DNA from: Streptomyces sp. CC208A
Lineage (GTDB): Bacteria; Actinomycetota; Actinomycetes; Streptomycetales; Streptomycetaceae
NCBI RefSeq assembly: GCF_030010625.1
Contig: NZ_JASCXN010000022.1
Location: 1-64,000, forward strand
Direction of reading: 5' to 3'
DNA: 64,000 nt
The notes beneath the pieces are model-generated. The model worked only from the letters and a program-made list of their open reading frames with translations, ran no database searches and was not told the DNA's origin. A program made the position numbers and the translations under genes. Below, piece after piece: positions 40,965 through 50,358 of this stretch (position 1 is the first letter of the stretch; every line of letters starts with the position of its first letter).

Positions 40965-41920
40965 CCACGGAGGAAACGTCCCGGCCGTCCGCGCCGGTGC
41001 GGGCCGCCTACAGCTACTGCGAGGCCGTCACCGGCCAGCAGGCCCGCAACTTCGCCTACGGCATCCGCCTCCTGCCCACCGACAAGCGGCAGGCCATGTC
41101 GGCGCTGTACGCCTTCTCCCGGCGCGTCGACGACATCGGCGACGGCACCCTCGCCCCCGAGGAGAAGCGCGAGCGCCTGGAGACCACCCGGGCCCTGCTC
41201 GACCGGATCCGCAAGGGCGACGTCGCCGAGGACGACACCGATCCCGTCGCGGTCGCCCTCGCCGACTCCGCCCTCCGCTTCCCGATCCCCCTCGAAGGGC
41301 TCGACGAGCTGATCGACGGCGTCCTCATGGACGTCCGAGGCGCCACCTACCGCACCTGGGACGAGCTCAAGGACTACTGCCGGTGCGTCGCCGGCGCCAT
41401 CGGCCGGCTCTCCCTCGGCGTCTTCGGCACGCAGCCCGGCGCCGCCGACGCCGACCGGGCCCCCGAGTACGCCGACACCCTCGGCCTCGCGCTCCAGCTC
41501 ACCAACATCCTCCGGGACGTCCGCGAGGACGCCGGCAACGGCCGCACCTACCTGCCCGCAGAGGACCTCGCCCGCTTCGGCTGCGAGGGCGGTTTCGGCG
41601 GGGAGGACGGTTTCGGCGACGGCGCCCTGCCGCCCGGCGCCGACTTCGCCGGACTCGTCCACTTCGAGGTGCGCCGCGCCCGCGCCCTCTTCGTCGAGGG
41701 CTACCGGCTCCTCCCGATGCTCGACCGGCGCAGCGGCGCCTGCGTCGCCGCCATGGCCGGCATCTACCGCCGCCTCCTCGACCGCATCGAGCGCGACCCC
41801 GGGGCCGTGCTCCGCGGCCGGGTCTCGCTGCCCGGCCGGGAGAAGGCGTACGTCGCCGTCCGGGGCCTCTCGGGACTCGACGCCCGCCACATCGCCCGCA
41901 CGGTCAGGAGGGGCGGCTGA
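40961..41920 (+). CDS. hpnD: Presqualene diphosphate synthase HpnD
   Basis: A 319-residue enzyme that joins two farnesyl diphosphates into presqualene diphosphate. Motifs: 'YAFSRRVDDIGDGTL', 'YCRCVAGAIGRLSLGVFG', 'LGLALQLTNILRDVREDAGNGRTYLPAEDL'. A Gly-rich insertion near residues 208-228 ('CEGGFGGEDGFGDGALPPG') is longer than I remember for relatives. The GTG start overlaps the hpnC stop and the stop overlaps the hpnE ATG, so the three are translated as a unit. Confidence 0.94.
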   Translation: MTTEETSRPSAPVRAAYSYCEAVTGQQARNFAYGIRLLPTDKRQAMSALYAFSRRVDDIGDGTLAPEEKRERLETTRALLDRIRKGDVAEDDTDPVAVALADSALRFPIPLEGLDELIDGVLMDVRGATYRTWDELKDYCRCVAGAIGRLSLGVFGTQPGAADADRAPEYADTLGLALQLTNILRDVREDAGNGRTYLPAEDLARFGCEGGFGGEDGFGDGALPPGADFAGLVHFEVRRARALFVEGYRLLPMLDRRSGACVAAMAGIYRRLLDRIERDPGAVLRGRVSLPGREKAYVAVRGLSGLDARHIARTVRRGG

Positions 41921-43323
41921 TGACCCCCGTCCCCACCGGTCAGGCCGGGAACCCGGCCCCGAGCGCCGTCGTCGTCGGCGGCGGGCTCGCCGGCATCACC
42001 ACGGCGCTCCAGCTCGCCGACGCGGGCGTCGCCGTCACCCTCCTCGAAGGCCGGCCCCGCCTCGGCGGCCTCGCCTTCTCCTTCCGCCGCGGCGAGCTCA
42101 CCGTCGACAACGGCCAGCACGTCTACCTGCGCTGCTGCACCGCCTACCGCTGGTTCCTCGACCGGATCGACGGCGCCCGCCTCGCCCCCCTCCAGGACCG
42201 GCTCGACGTCCCCGTCCTCGACGTCGCCCACCCCCGCGGCCCCCGCCTCGGCCGGCTCCGCCGCGACCCGCTGCCGGTCCCCTTCCACCTGGCCCGCAGC
42301 CTCGCCACGTACCCCCACCTCTCCCTCGCCGAGCGGGCCTCCGTCGGGCGCGCCGCCCTCGCCCTGAAGAAGCTCGACCCCGCCGACCCGGCCCTCGACG
42401 GCATCGACTTCGCCACCTGGCTCGGCCGCCACGGACAGTCCGCCCGCAGCATCGAGGCCCTGTGGGACCTCGTCGGCATCCCCACCCTCAACGCCCCCGC
42501 CCCGGACGCCTCCATGGGGCTCGCCGCCATGGTCTTCAAGACCGGGCTGCTCACCGACCCCGGCGCCGCCGACATCGGCTGGGCCCACGTGCCGCTCGGC
42601 CACCTCCACGACACCCTCGCCGGCAAGGTCCTCGACGGGCTCGGCGTCCGGACCCTGCTGCGCACCAAGGCCGAGCGGATCTCCCGTACCGACGACGGCC
42701 GCTGGAGCGTCGAGGTCCCCGGCGAGACCCTCGACGCCGACGCCGTCGTCCTCGCCGTGCCCCAGACCGAGACCCACGGACTGCTCCCCGAGGGCGCGCT
42801 CGACGACGTCGACCGGCTCCTCGACATCGGCACCGCGCCCATCCTCGACCTGCACGTGGTCTACGACCGCAAGGTGCTGAAGCGGCCCTTCTTCACCGCC
42901 CTCGGCTCCCCGGTCCAGTGGGTCTTCGACCGCACCGAGGCTTCCGGACTCACCGGCGGGGGACAGTACCTCGCCGTCTCGCAGTCCGCCGCCCAGGACG
43001 AGATCGACCGGCCCGTCGCCGCGCTCCGCGAGCGCTACCTCCCGGAGCTGGAGCGGCTGCTGCCCGCCGCCCGCGGCGCCGGGGTCCGCGACTTCTTCGT
43101 CACCCGGGAACGGACCGCCACCTTCGACCCCGCACCGGGCGTCGGGCGCCTCCGCCCCGGCACCCGCACCCGTGCGCCCGGCCTCTACCTGGCCGGCGCC
43201 TGGACCGCCACCGGCTGGCCCGCGACCATGGAAGGTGCCGTCCGAAGCGGCTTCAGCGCCGCCGGCGCGGTGCTCTCCGCCTTCGGCCGCCGCCACGACC
43301 ATCCGCTGCAGGAGGCGGCATGA
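41920..43323 (+). CDS. hpnE: Hydroxysqualene dehydroxylase HpnE
   Basis: A 467-residue FAD-dependent enzyme that reductively removes the hydroxyl of hydroxysqualene to give squalene. The dinucleotide-binding N-terminus is 'AVVVGGGLAGITTALQLADAGVAVTLLEGRPRLGGLA'; 'DNGQHVYLRCCTAYRWFL' and the C-terminal 'GLYLAGAWTATGWPATMEGAVRSGFSAA' (second FAD contact) are typical of HpnE and other amine-oxidase-like flavoproteins. It overlaps both neighbours (TGATG, ATGA). Confidence 0.94.
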   Translation: MTPVPTGQAGNPAPSAVVVGGGLAGITTALQLADAGVAVTLLEGRPRLGGLAFSFRRGELTVDNGQHVYLRCCTAYRWFLDRIDGARLAPLQDRLDVPVLDVAHPRGPRLGRLRRDPLPVPFHLARSLATYPHLSLAERASVGRAALALKKLDPADPALDGIDFATWLGRHGQSARSIEALWDLVGIPTLNAPAPDASMGLAAMVFKTGLLTDPGAADIGWAHVPLGHLHDTLAGKVLDGLGVRTLLRTKAERISRTDDGRWSVEVPGETLDADAVVLAVPQTETHGLLPEGALDDVDRLLDIGTAPILDLHVVYDRKVLKRPFFTALGSPVQWVFDRTEASGLTGGGQYLAVSQSAAQDEIDRPVAALRERYLPELERLLPAARGAGVRDFFVTRERTATFDPAPGVGRLRPGTRTRAPGLYLAGAWTATGWPATMEGAVRSGFSAAGAVLSAFGRRHDHPLQEAA

Positions 43324-44420
43324 GTGTGATCACAGGAACCAGAGGAGAGACCGTGCCGACCGTGCCCCCGGGGACCCCGGCCGTCGACACCGCCGACGTG
43401 AACGCCCTGCTGGAGAGGGGGCGGACCCTGTCCACCCCCGTCATGCGGGCGGCCGTCGGCCGTCTCGCCCCGCCCATGGACACCGTGGCCGCCTACCACT
43501 TCGGCTGGATCGACGCCCAGGGCAACCCCACCGACGCCGACAGCGGAAAGGCCGTGCGCCCCGCGCTCGCCCTGCTCTCCGCCGAGGCCGCGGGCGCCGC
43601 GCCCGAGGTCGGCGTCCCCGGTGCCGTCGCCGTCGAACTCGTGCACAACTTCTCGCTGCTCCACGACGACCTCATGGACGGCGACGAGCAGCGCCGTCAC
43701 CGCGACACGGTGTGGAAGGTGCACGGCCCCGCCCAGGCCATCCTGGTCGGCGACGCCCTCTTCGCCCTCGCCAACGAACTCCTCCTGGAACTCGGCACCG
43801 TGGAGGCCGGCCGCGCCACCCGCCGCCTCACCACCGCCTCCCGCAAGCTGATCGACGGGCAGGCCCAGGACATCTCCTACGAGCACCGCGAGCGGGTCAC
43901 CGTCGAGGAGTGCCTGGAGATGGAGGGCAACAAGACGGGCGCCCTCCTCGCCTGCGCCGTCTCCATCGGTGCCGTCCTCGGCGGCGCCGACGACCGCACC
44001 GCCGACAAGCTGGAGGAGTACGGCTACCACCTCGGCCTCGCCTTCCAGGCCGTCGACGACCTCCTCGGCATCTGGGGCGACCCGGACGCCACCGGCAAGC
44101 AGACCTGGAGCGACCTGCGGCAGCGGAAGAAGTCGCTGCCGGTCGTCGCCGCCCTCGCGGCCGGCGGGGAGGCGTCCGAGCGGCTCGGCCTGCTGCTCGC
44201 CGAGGACGCCAAGTCCACCGACTTCGACTCCTTCACCGAGGAGGACTTCGCCTACCGCGCCGCCCTCATCGAGGAGGCCGGCGGCCGCGAGTGGACCGCC
44301 GAGGAGGCCCGCCGCCAGCACGGAAAAGCGCTCCGTGCCCTGCACGAGGTCGACATGCCCGCCCGGGTGCGCGACCAGCTGATCGCCCTCGCCGACTTCG
44401 TCGTCGTACGGAAGAAATGA
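43320..44420 (+). CDS. Polyprenyl synthetase (farnesyl/geranylgeranyl diphosphate synthase)
   Basis: A 366-residue trans-prenyl diphosphate synthase. First Asp-rich motif 'LVHNFSLLHDDLMDGDEQRRH' (DDxxxD), second 'LAFQAVDDLLGIWGD'; 'GKAVRPALALLSAEAA' is the entry block (usual GKRxRP is altered to GKAVRP). In a hopanoid operon the expected product is farnesyl diphosphate for HpnD, although actinobacterial members can make geranylgeranyl diphosphate. Overlaps hpnE (ATGA); the 107-bp gap to shc contains a fresh ribosome site. Confidence 0.9.
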   Translation: MSVITGTRGETVPTVPPGTPAVDTADVNALLERGRTLSTPVMRAAVGRLAPPMDTVAAYHFGWIDAQGNPTDADSGKAVRPALALLSAEAAGAAPEVGVPGAVAVELVHNFSLLHDDLMDGDEQRRHRDTVWKVHGPAQAILVGDALFALANELLLELGTVEAGRATRRLTTASRKLIDGQAQDISYEHRERVTVEECLEMEGNKTGALLACAVSIGAVLGGADDRTADKLEEYGYHLGLAFQAVDDLLGIWGDPDATGKQTWSDLRQRKKSLPVVAALAAGGEASERLGLLLAEDAKSTDFDSFTEEDFAYRAALIEEAGGREWTAEEARRQHGKALRALHEVDMPARVRDQLIALADFVVVRKK

Positions 44421-44527
44421 TCACCCACCGCCGGATATGAGTGCTTGGTCGCCGGCCGGTGCCACCCGGCACCGGCCGACGGCAGACCCGCAGGAGCAGA
44501 AGGAACCGACTGCACGAAGGGGACGCC

Positions 44528-46546
44528 ATGACAGCGACGACCGACGGAAACGCCGGGGCTCTCGGCCCCCTCGCGACCGCGGCCAGCACCGCACCACAGC
44601 ACCGCACCACCCCGCCGGGCGGCCTCGCCGCCGCCCCCGACCGTCTCGACGAGGCCGCGGCCCGCGCCGTCCGCGCGGCCACCGACCACCTCCTCGCCCG
44701 CCAGGCCCCCGAGGGCTGGTGGAAGGGCGACCTGGAGACCAACGTCACCATGGACGCCGAGGACCTCCTGCTCCGCAGGTTCCTCGGCATCCTCGACCCG
44801 GACACCACTGCGGCCGCCGCCCGCCACATCCGCAGCAGGCAGTACGAGGACGGCACCTGGCCCACCTTCCACGGCGGCCCCGGCGAACTCTCCGCCACCG
44901 TCGAGGCCTACGTCGCCCTCCGGCTCGCCGGCGACGCGCCCGAGGCCCCGCACATGGCCCGCGCCGCCGCCTGGATCCGGGACCGCGGCGGCATCGCCGC
45001 CACCCGGGTCTTCACCCGCATCTGGCTGGCCCTCTTCGGCTGGTGGCGCTGGGAGGACCTGCCCGAGCTGCCGCCCGAGCTGATCTTCCTGCCGAAGTGG
45101 TTCCCGCTGAACATCTACGACTTCGGCTGCTGGGCCCGGCAGACCATCGTGCCGCTCACCGTCGTCTCCGCGAAGCGCCCGGTCCGCCCCGCGCCCTTCT
45201 CCCTCGACGAGCTGCACACCGACCCCGGCCGTCCGGCGCCGCCGAGGCCGCTCGCCCCGCTCACCGGCTTCGACGGGATCTTCCAGCGCCTCGACAAGGC
45301 CCTGCACGTCTACCACCGGTTCGCCCCGCGCGGACTGCGCCGGGCGGCGATGAACTCCGCCGCCCGCTGGATCGTCGAACGGCAGGAGAACGACGGCTGC
45401 TGGGGCGGCATCCAGCCGCCCGCCGTCTACTCGGTGATCGCCCTCCACCTCCTCGGCTACGACCTGGAGCACCCCGTCATGCGGGCCGGCCTGGAGTCCC
45501 TGGACCGGTTCGCCGTCTGGCGCGAAGAGCCCGAGGGCCCGGTCCGCATGGTCGAGGCCTGCCAGTCACCCGTCTGGGACACCTGCCTCGCCACCATCGC
45601 CCTCGCCGACGCGGGCCTGCCCGCCGACCACCCGGCGCTCGTGAAGGCCGCGGACTGGATGCTCGACGAGGAGATCACCAAGGCCGGCGACTGGGCGGTG
45701 CGCCGCCCCGGACTCCCTCCCGGTGGCTGGGCGTTCGAGTTCCACAACGACAACTACCCCGACATCGACGACACAGCGGAGGTGATCCTCGCCCTGCGCC
45801 GGGTCCGCCACCCCGACCCCGCCCGGGTCGACGCCGCCGTCGCCCGCGCCGCCCGCTGGACCGCCGGAATGCAGTCCGGCAACGGCGCCTGGGGCGCCTT
45901 CGACGCCGACAACACCAGCCCCCTCCCCAACAAGCTGCCCTTCTGCGACTTCGGCGAGGTCATCGACCCGCCCTCGGCCGACGTCACCGCCCACGTGGTG
46001 GAGATGCTGGCGTACGAGGGCCGGGCCGAACACCCCCGCACCCGCAGGGGAATCGACTGGCTGCTCGCCGAACAGGAGCCGAACGGCGCCTGGTTCGGCC
46101 GCTGGGGCGTCAACTACGTGTACGGAACCGGCTCGGTGGTCCCCGCCCTCACCGCCGCCGGGCTCCCCGCCTCCCACCCGGCGATCCGCCGGGCCGTCGC
46201 CTGGCTCGCCTCCGTGCAGAACCAGGACGGCGGCTGGGGCGAGGACATGCGCTCGTACGACGACCGGTCCTGGATCGGCCGCGGCACCTCCACCGCCTCG
46301 CAGACCGCCTGGGCCCTCCTCGCCCTCCTCGCCGCCGGGGAGCGCGACTCCGAGACCGTCCGGCGGGGCGTGGCCTGGCTGGTGGAGACCCAGCGCGAGG
46401 ACGGCTCCTGGGACGAGCCGTACTTCACCGGCACCGGCTTCCCCTGGGACTTCTCCATCAACTACCACCTGTACCGGCAGGTCTTCCCGCTCACCGCGCT
46501 CGGCCGGTACGTGCACGGCGATCCGTCGCCCGGCGGGGCCCCGTGA
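44528..46546 (+). CDS. shc: Squalene-hopene cyclase
   Basis: A 672-residue monotopic membrane cyclase turning squalene into hopene and hopanol in one polycyclisation. The proton-donor DxDD motif is Asp412-Ile-Asp414-Asp415 in 'NYPDIDDTAEVI'. Several QW-type repeats are visible ('QEDGSWDEPYF', 'QNQDGGWGEDM', 'QSGNGAWGAFD', 'QENDGCWGGI', 'QAPEGWWKGDL'). The N-terminal 45 residues are a polar Ala/Thr/Pro extension. GAAGGGG precedes the ATG. Downstream hpnG overlaps by GTGA. Confidence 0.97.
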   Translation: MTATTDGNAGALGPLATAASTAPQHRTTPPGGLAAAPDRLDEAAARAVRAATDHLLARQAPEGWWKGDLETNVTMDAEDLLLRRFLGILDPDTTAAAARHIRSRQYEDGTWPTFHGGPGELSATVEAYVALRLAGDAPEAPHMARAAAWIRDRGGIAATRVFTRIWLALFGWWRWEDLPELPPELIFLPKWFPLNIYDFGCWARQTIVPLTVVSAKRPVRPAPFSLDELHTDPGRPAPPRPLAPLTGFDGIFQRLDKALHVYHRFAPRGLRRAAMNSAARWIVERQENDGCWGGIQPPAVYSVIALHLLGYDLEHPVMRAGLESLDRFAVWREEPEGPVRMVEACQSPVWDTCLATIALADAGLPADHPALVKAADWMLDEEITKAGDWAVRRPGLPPGGWAFEFHNDNYPDIDDTAEVILALRRVRHPDPARVDAAVARAARWTAGMQSGNGAWGAFDADNTSPLPNKLPFCDFGEVIDPPSADVTAHVVEMLAYEGRAEHPRTRRGIDWLLAEQEPNGAWFGRWGVNYVYGTGSVVPALTAAGLPASHPAIRRAVAWLASVQNQDGGWGEDMRSYDDRSWIGRGTSTASQTAWALLALLAAGERDSETVRRGVAWLVETQREDGSWDEPYFTGTGFPWDFSINYHLYRQVFPLTALGRYVHGDPSPGGAP

Positions 46547-47214
46547 CGGCCCGCGACCACCCGCCCGGCGACCCGGGGGCCGCCGTCCCGCCGCTGCTCG
46601 TCGCCTGCGCCCTCGGCATCGAACGGTTCGCCCTGCGAGGAGGCGGCGGCGAGCGCGGCGGGGCGCCCGGCCCGGTCCGGGTGGTCCGGACGGGCATGGG
46701 ACCCGCCCACGCGGCCCGCGGCGTCTCCCGGGCGCTGGCCCGCGACGGCTGGAGCGGGGCCGCCGTCATCGCCTCCGGCTTCTGCGCCGGGCTCGCCCCC
46801 GGGATGCACCCCGGGGACCTGGTCGTCGCAGGGGAGACCCGGGACCCCCACGGCGCCACCCCCTGCGACGGCACCGACCTCCTCGTCAAGGCGCTCGCCA
46901 GGGCGCTGCCCGGCAGGACCGTGCACACCGGCCCGCTGACCGGCTCCGACCACGTGGTGCGCGGCCCCGAGCGGGCCGCGCTGGCCGCCGGCGGGGCGAT
47001 CGCCGTCGACATGGAGTCCGCCGCCACCCTCCGTACCGCACGGGCGGCCGGATCCCGCCCGGTTGCGGCCGTACGGGTGGTCGTGGACGCTCCAGAACAC
47101 GAACTGGTCCGGATCGGCACGGTACGCGGGGGAATATCGGCCTTCCGCGTCCTTCGTGCCGTCCTTCCCGCTTTCTTCGAATGGCACCGTTCTCTGCTGC
47201 TCCCCAGGAGGTGA
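46543..47214 (+). CDS. hpnG: HpnG-like nucleosidase/phosphorylase
   Basis: A 223-residue protein of the purine nucleosidase/phosphorylase superfamily. 'VRVVRTGMGPAHAARGVSRAL', 'GFCAGLAPGMHPGDLVVA' and the signature 'AIAVDMESAATLRTARAAG' are visible. In hopanoid synthesis HpnG removes adenine from adenosylhopane, the step after HpnH, leading to ribosylhopane-type intermediates. The start is GTG overlapping the shc stop. A strong AGGAGGTGA for hpnH follows. Confidence 0.87.
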   Translation: MTARDHPPGDPGAAVPPLLVACALGIERFALRGGGGERGGAPGPVRVVRTGMGPAHAARGVSRALARDGWSGAAVIASGFCAGLAPGMHPGDLVVAGETRDPHGATPCDGTDLLVKALARALPGRTVHTGPLTGSDHVVRGPERAALAAGGAIAVDMESAATLRTARAAGSRPVAAVRVVVDAPEHELVRIGTVRGGISAFRVLRAVLPAFFEWHRSLLLPRR

Positions 47215-47221
47215 GCGAGTC

Positions 47222-48238
47222 ATGGCCATGCCGCTCCGTCAGTCCGTCCGGGTCGGGACCTATCTGCTCGAACAGAAGCTCCGCAAGCGGGACAAGTTCC
47301 CCCTCATCGTCGAACTTGAGCCGCTCTACGCCTGCAACCTCAAGTGCGAGGGCTGCGGCAAGATCCAGCACCCGGCCGGCGTCCTCAAGCAGCGCATGCC
47401 GGTCGCCCAGGCGGTCGGCGCCGTCCTGGAGTCCGGCGCCCCGATGGTCTCCATCGCCGGCGGCGAACCCCTGATGCACCCCCAGATCCACGAGATCGTG
47501 CGCCAGCTGGTCGCCCGCCGGAAATACGTCTTCCTCTGCACCAACGCGCTGCTGCTCCGCAAGAAGCTCGCCGATTTCAAGCCGTCCCCGTACTTCGCCT
47601 TCGCCGTGCACATCGACGGACTGCGCGAACGCCACGACGAATCGGTGGCCAAGGAAGGCGTCTTCGACGAGGCCGTGGCCGCGATCAAGGAGGCCAAGCG
47701 GCGCGGATTCCGGGTCACCACCAATTCGACCTTCTTCAACACCGACACCCCGCAGACCATCATCGAGGTGCTGAATTTCCTCAACGACGACCTCCAGGTC
47801 GACGAAATGATGATCTCGCCCGCCTATGCCTACGAGAAGGCGCCCGACCAGGAACACTTCCTCGGCGTCGAACAGACCAGGGAACTCTTCAAGAAGGCGT
47901 TCGCCGGCGGCAACCGGAGCCGCTGGCGGCTCAACCACTCGCCGCTCTTCCTCGACTTCCTCGAAGGGAAGGCCGACTTCCCCTGCACCGCCTGGGCGAT
48001 CCCCAACTACTCCCTCTTCGGGTGGCAGCGCCCCTGCTATCTGATGAGCGACGGCTACGTCCCCACCTACCGCGAACTCGTGGAGGAGACCGACTGGGAC
48101 AAATACGGCCGCGGCAAGGACCCGCGCTGCGCCAACTGCATGGCGCACTGCGGCTACGAACCCACCGCCGTGCTCGCCACCATGGGCTCCCTCAAGGAGT
48201 CACTGCGGGCGGTCCGCGAGACCGTCTCCGGAAGCTGA
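47222..48238 (+). CDS. hpnH: Adenosyl-hopene transferase HpnH (radical SAM)
   Basis: A 338-residue radical SAM enzyme that adds the 5'-deoxyadenosyl group to hopene, starting the C35 side chain. The cluster-binding CxxxCxxC is Cys38, Cys42, Cys45 in 'YACNLKCEGCGKIQHP'. 'SIAGGEPLMHP' is the SAM-binding GGE motif. The C-terminal 'DPRCANCMAHCGYEPTAV' is the short Cys-containing tail conserved in HpnH. AGGAGGTGA gives excellent translation initiation. It is followed after 9 bp by the aminotransferase. Confidence 0.96.
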   Translation: MAMPLRQSVRVGTYLLEQKLRKRDKFPLIVELEPLYACNLKCEGCGKIQHPAGVLKQRMPVAQAVGAVLESGAPMVSIAGGEPLMHPQIHEIVRQLVARRKYVFLCTNALLLRKKLADFKPSPYFAFAVHIDGLRERHDESVAKEGVFDEAVAAIKEAKRRGFRVTTNSTFFNTDTPQTIIEVLNFLNDDLQVDEMMISPAYAYEKAPDQEHFLGVEQTRELFKKAFAGGNRSRWRLNHSPLFLDFLEGKADFPCTAWAIPNYSLFGWQRPCYLMSDGYVPTYRELVEETDWDKYGRGKDPRCANCMAHCGYEPTAVLATMGSLKESLRAVRETVSGS

Positions 48239-48247
48239 GGGCGGGCC

Positions 48248-49633
48248 ATGACCGACGGGTTCGACCTGCGGGCGCTGCTCGCGGAGCGCGGTGGCGAGCG
48301 GTACGAGCTGCACGCCCGCCACCTCAACCCGCAGCTGCCGCGGATGCTGCGCACCATCGGCTTCGACAAGGTCTACGAGCGGGCCGCCGGCGCCCACTTC
48401 TGGGACGCCGACGGCAACGACCACCTCGACATGCTCGCCGGCTTCGGCGTCATGGGCCTCGGCCGGCACCACCCCGTCGTCCGCAAGGCCCTGCACGACG
48501 TCCTCGACGCCGACCTCCCCGACCTCACCCGCTTCGACTGCCCGCCGCTGCCCGGACTGCTCGCCGAGCGGCTGCTCGCCCACAGCCCCCACCTCGACCG
48601 GGTCTTCTTCGGCAACAGCGGCACCGAGGCCGTCGAGACCGCCCTGAAATTCGCCCGGTACGCCACCGGCCGGCCCAGGATCGTCTACTGCGAGCACGCC
48701 TTCCACGGGCTCACCACCGGTGCCCTCTCCGTCAACGGCGAGAACGGGTTCCGGGCGGGCTTCGACCCGCTGCTCCCCGACACGCCGATCGCGCTCGGCG
48801 ACCTCGACGCCCTGGAGCGCGAGCTCCGCAGGGGCGACGTGGCCGCCTTCGTCGTCGAGCCGATCCAGGGCAAGGGCGTCCACGAGAGCCCGCCCGGCTT
48901 CCTGGCCGCCGCCCAGGAGCTGCTGCGCCGGCACGGGGCGCTGCTGATCGCCGACGAGGTGCAGACCGGCCTCGGCAGGACCGGCGACTTCTACGCGTAC
49001 CAGCACGAGGACGGCGTCGAGCCGGACCTGGTGTGCGTGGCGAAGGCGCTCTCCGGCGGCTACGTGCCGGTCGGCGCCACCCTCGGCAAGGACTGGATCT
49101 TCAAGAGGGTCTACTCCTCGATGGACCGGGTCCTGGTCCACTCGGCCAGCTTCGGCTCCAACGCCCAGGCGATGGCCGCCGGGCTCGCGGTCCTTTCGGT
49201 GATGGAGTCCGAGGGGACGGTCGCGCACGTGCGGCGCGTCGGCGGACTTCTCAGGAGCCGCCTGGAGGAGCTGGTGCCCCGGTACGAGCTGCTGCACGAG
49301 ATCCGCGGCCGGGGGCTGATGATCGGCATCGAGTTCGGCCGGCCGACCTCGCTGGGGCTGCGCGGCCGGTGGACGATGCTCCAGACGGCCCGCAAGGGGC
49401 TCTTCGCGCAGATGGTGGTGGTCCCGCTGCTCCAGCGGCACCGGATCCTCACCCAGGTCTCCGGGGACCGCCTGGAGGTGATCAAGCTGATCCCGCCGCT
49501 GGTGATCGACGAGGCGGACGTGGACCGGTTCGTCACCGCCTTCACCGCCGTCATGGACGACGCCCACGGTGGCGGCGGACTGATGTGGGACTTCGGGAAG
49601 ACGCTGGTCAAGCAGGCGGTCACCCAGCGCTGA
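48248..49633 (+). CDS. Class III PLP aminotransferase of the hopanoid cluster (HpnO-like)
   Basis: A 461-residue class III aminotransferase. 'FFGNSGTEAVETALKFAR' and 'YCEHAFHGLTTGALSVNG' bind PLP phosphate; 'LLIADEVQTGLGRTG' has the PLP Asp; the Schiff-base Lys is in 'LVCVAKALSGGYVPVGA'. Position after hpnH suggests it aminates the C35 end of bacteriohopane-type intermediates to give aminobacteriohopanetriol, a hopanoid that Streptomyces is known to make. HpnO in proteobacteria is of the same class. The last gene of the operon. Confidence 0.9.
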   Translation: MTDGFDLRALLAERGGERYELHARHLNPQLPRMLRTIGFDKVYERAAGAHFWDADGNDHLDMLAGFGVMGLGRHHPVVRKALHDVLDADLPDLTRFDCPPLPGLLAERLLAHSPHLDRVFFGNSGTEAVETALKFARYATGRPRIVYCEHAFHGLTTGALSVNGENGFRAGFDPLLPDTPIALGDLDALERELRRGDVAAFVVEPIQGKGVHESPPGFLAAAQELLRRHGALLIADEVQTGLGRTGDFYAYQHEDGVEPDLVCVAKALSGGYVPVGATLGKDWIFKRVYSSMDRVLVHSASFGSNAQAMAAGLAVLSVMESEGTVAHVRRVGGLLRSRLEELVPRYELLHEIRGRGLMIGIEFGRPTSLGLRGRWTMLQTARKGLFAQMVVVPLLQRHRILTQVSGDRLEVIKLIPPLVIDEADVDRFVTAFTAVMDDAHGGGGLMWDFGKTLVKQAVTQR

Positions 49634-49655
49634 GCCTGACGCGACCGCCGGTTTT

Positions 49656-49688
49656 TGCCTCTGGGGCAAGAAACTTGCCCCAGAGGCA
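49656..49688. promoter_or_regulatory. 33-bp perfect inverted repeat: terminator or XRE-cupin operator
   Basis: TGCCTCTGGGGCAAG, AAA, CTTGCCCCAGAGGCA: 15-bp perfect arms with a 3-base centre. It lies 22 bases after the aminotransferase stop and 21 before the XRE-cupin ATG. As RNA it would be a very stable hairpin ending the hopanoid operon. As DNA it is an ideal operator for the adjacent regulator. No T-run follows, and its lower-GC core (CAAGAAACTTG) favours protein binding. Confidence 0.75.
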
Positions 49689-49709
49689 CGACCCTGGCGG
49701 AATGGACGC

Positions 49710-50339
49710 ATGGACCACGTCCCCCGGGGCCCCGCCCCGGAAACCGCCGCGCCCGCCACGGTGCCCGACGTCGCCCCGCGGCTGCGGGCCCTGCGCCGAC
49801 GCCGGGGGCTCACCCTGGAGGCCGCCGCCCAGCGGGCCGGACTCTCCCCGGCGCACCTCTCGCGCCTGGAGACCGGGAACCGGCAGCCCTCGCTGCCGAT
49901 GCTGCTGGCCCTCGCCCGTATCTACGGTACGACCGTCGCCGAGCTGCTGGGGGAGGCCCCGCCCGAACGCGACCCGGTGATCAGGGCCGGCCGTTCGGAG
50001 CCGGTCGAGGCCGACGGCTGGATCTACCGGCAGGCCGGCGGGGCGGGGCGGGCCCTGCAGTGCCTGCGCGTCCACGTGCCCTCCGCGACCCGGGCCGACA
50101 TCGTGCGGGTCCATCCCGGCGAGGAGTGGATCCACGTCCTGGAGGGGCGGGTGCGGCTCGCGCTCGGCGAGACCGTGCACCTCCTCGATCCCGGGGACAG
50201 CGCGCACTTCGACTCGCTCACCCCGCACCGGATCGGCGCCGTCGGCCCGGCCGGTGCCGAGCTCCTCTTCGTCCACACCCTGATGCAGAGCCCCACCGCC
50301 GAGCTGTGCCTCGGCGACGGGACCCCGCACCGGCGCTGA
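49710..50339 (+). CDS. XRE family regulator with C-terminal cupin domain
   Basis: A 209-residue regulator. The HTH is at about residues 25-85 ('RLRALRRRRGLTLEAAAQRAGLSPAHLSRLETGNRQPSLPMLLALARIYGTTVAELLG'). The C-terminal cupin_2 barrel ('VHPGEEWIHVLEGRVRLALGETVHLLDPGDSAHFDSLTPHRIGA') has His and Glu residues in metal-binding positions. XRE-cupin regulators respond to small metabolites. It sits directly behind a large inverted repeat, and cotranscribes with a DUF6126 membrane peptide. Conserved position next to hopanoid genes suggests a link, though its targets are unknown. Confidence 0.9.
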   Translation: MDHVPRGPAPETAAPATVPDVAPRLRALRRRRGLTLEAAAQRAGLSPAHLSRLETGNRQPSLPMLLALARIYGTTVAELLGEAPPERDPVIRAGRSEPVEADGWIYRQAGGAGRALQCLRVHVPSATRADIVRVHPGEEWIHVLEGRVRLALGETVHLLDPGDSAHFDSLTPHRIGAVGPAGAELLFVHTLMQSPTAELCLGDGTPHRR

Positions 50340-50358
50340 CACCCCGAAAGGTGATGAC

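Noticed and set aside
46886..48148. 420-codon minus-strand frame opposite hpnG/hpnH
   Set aside because: Antisense shadow; the plus strand carries the complete radical SAM motif and ribosome site.
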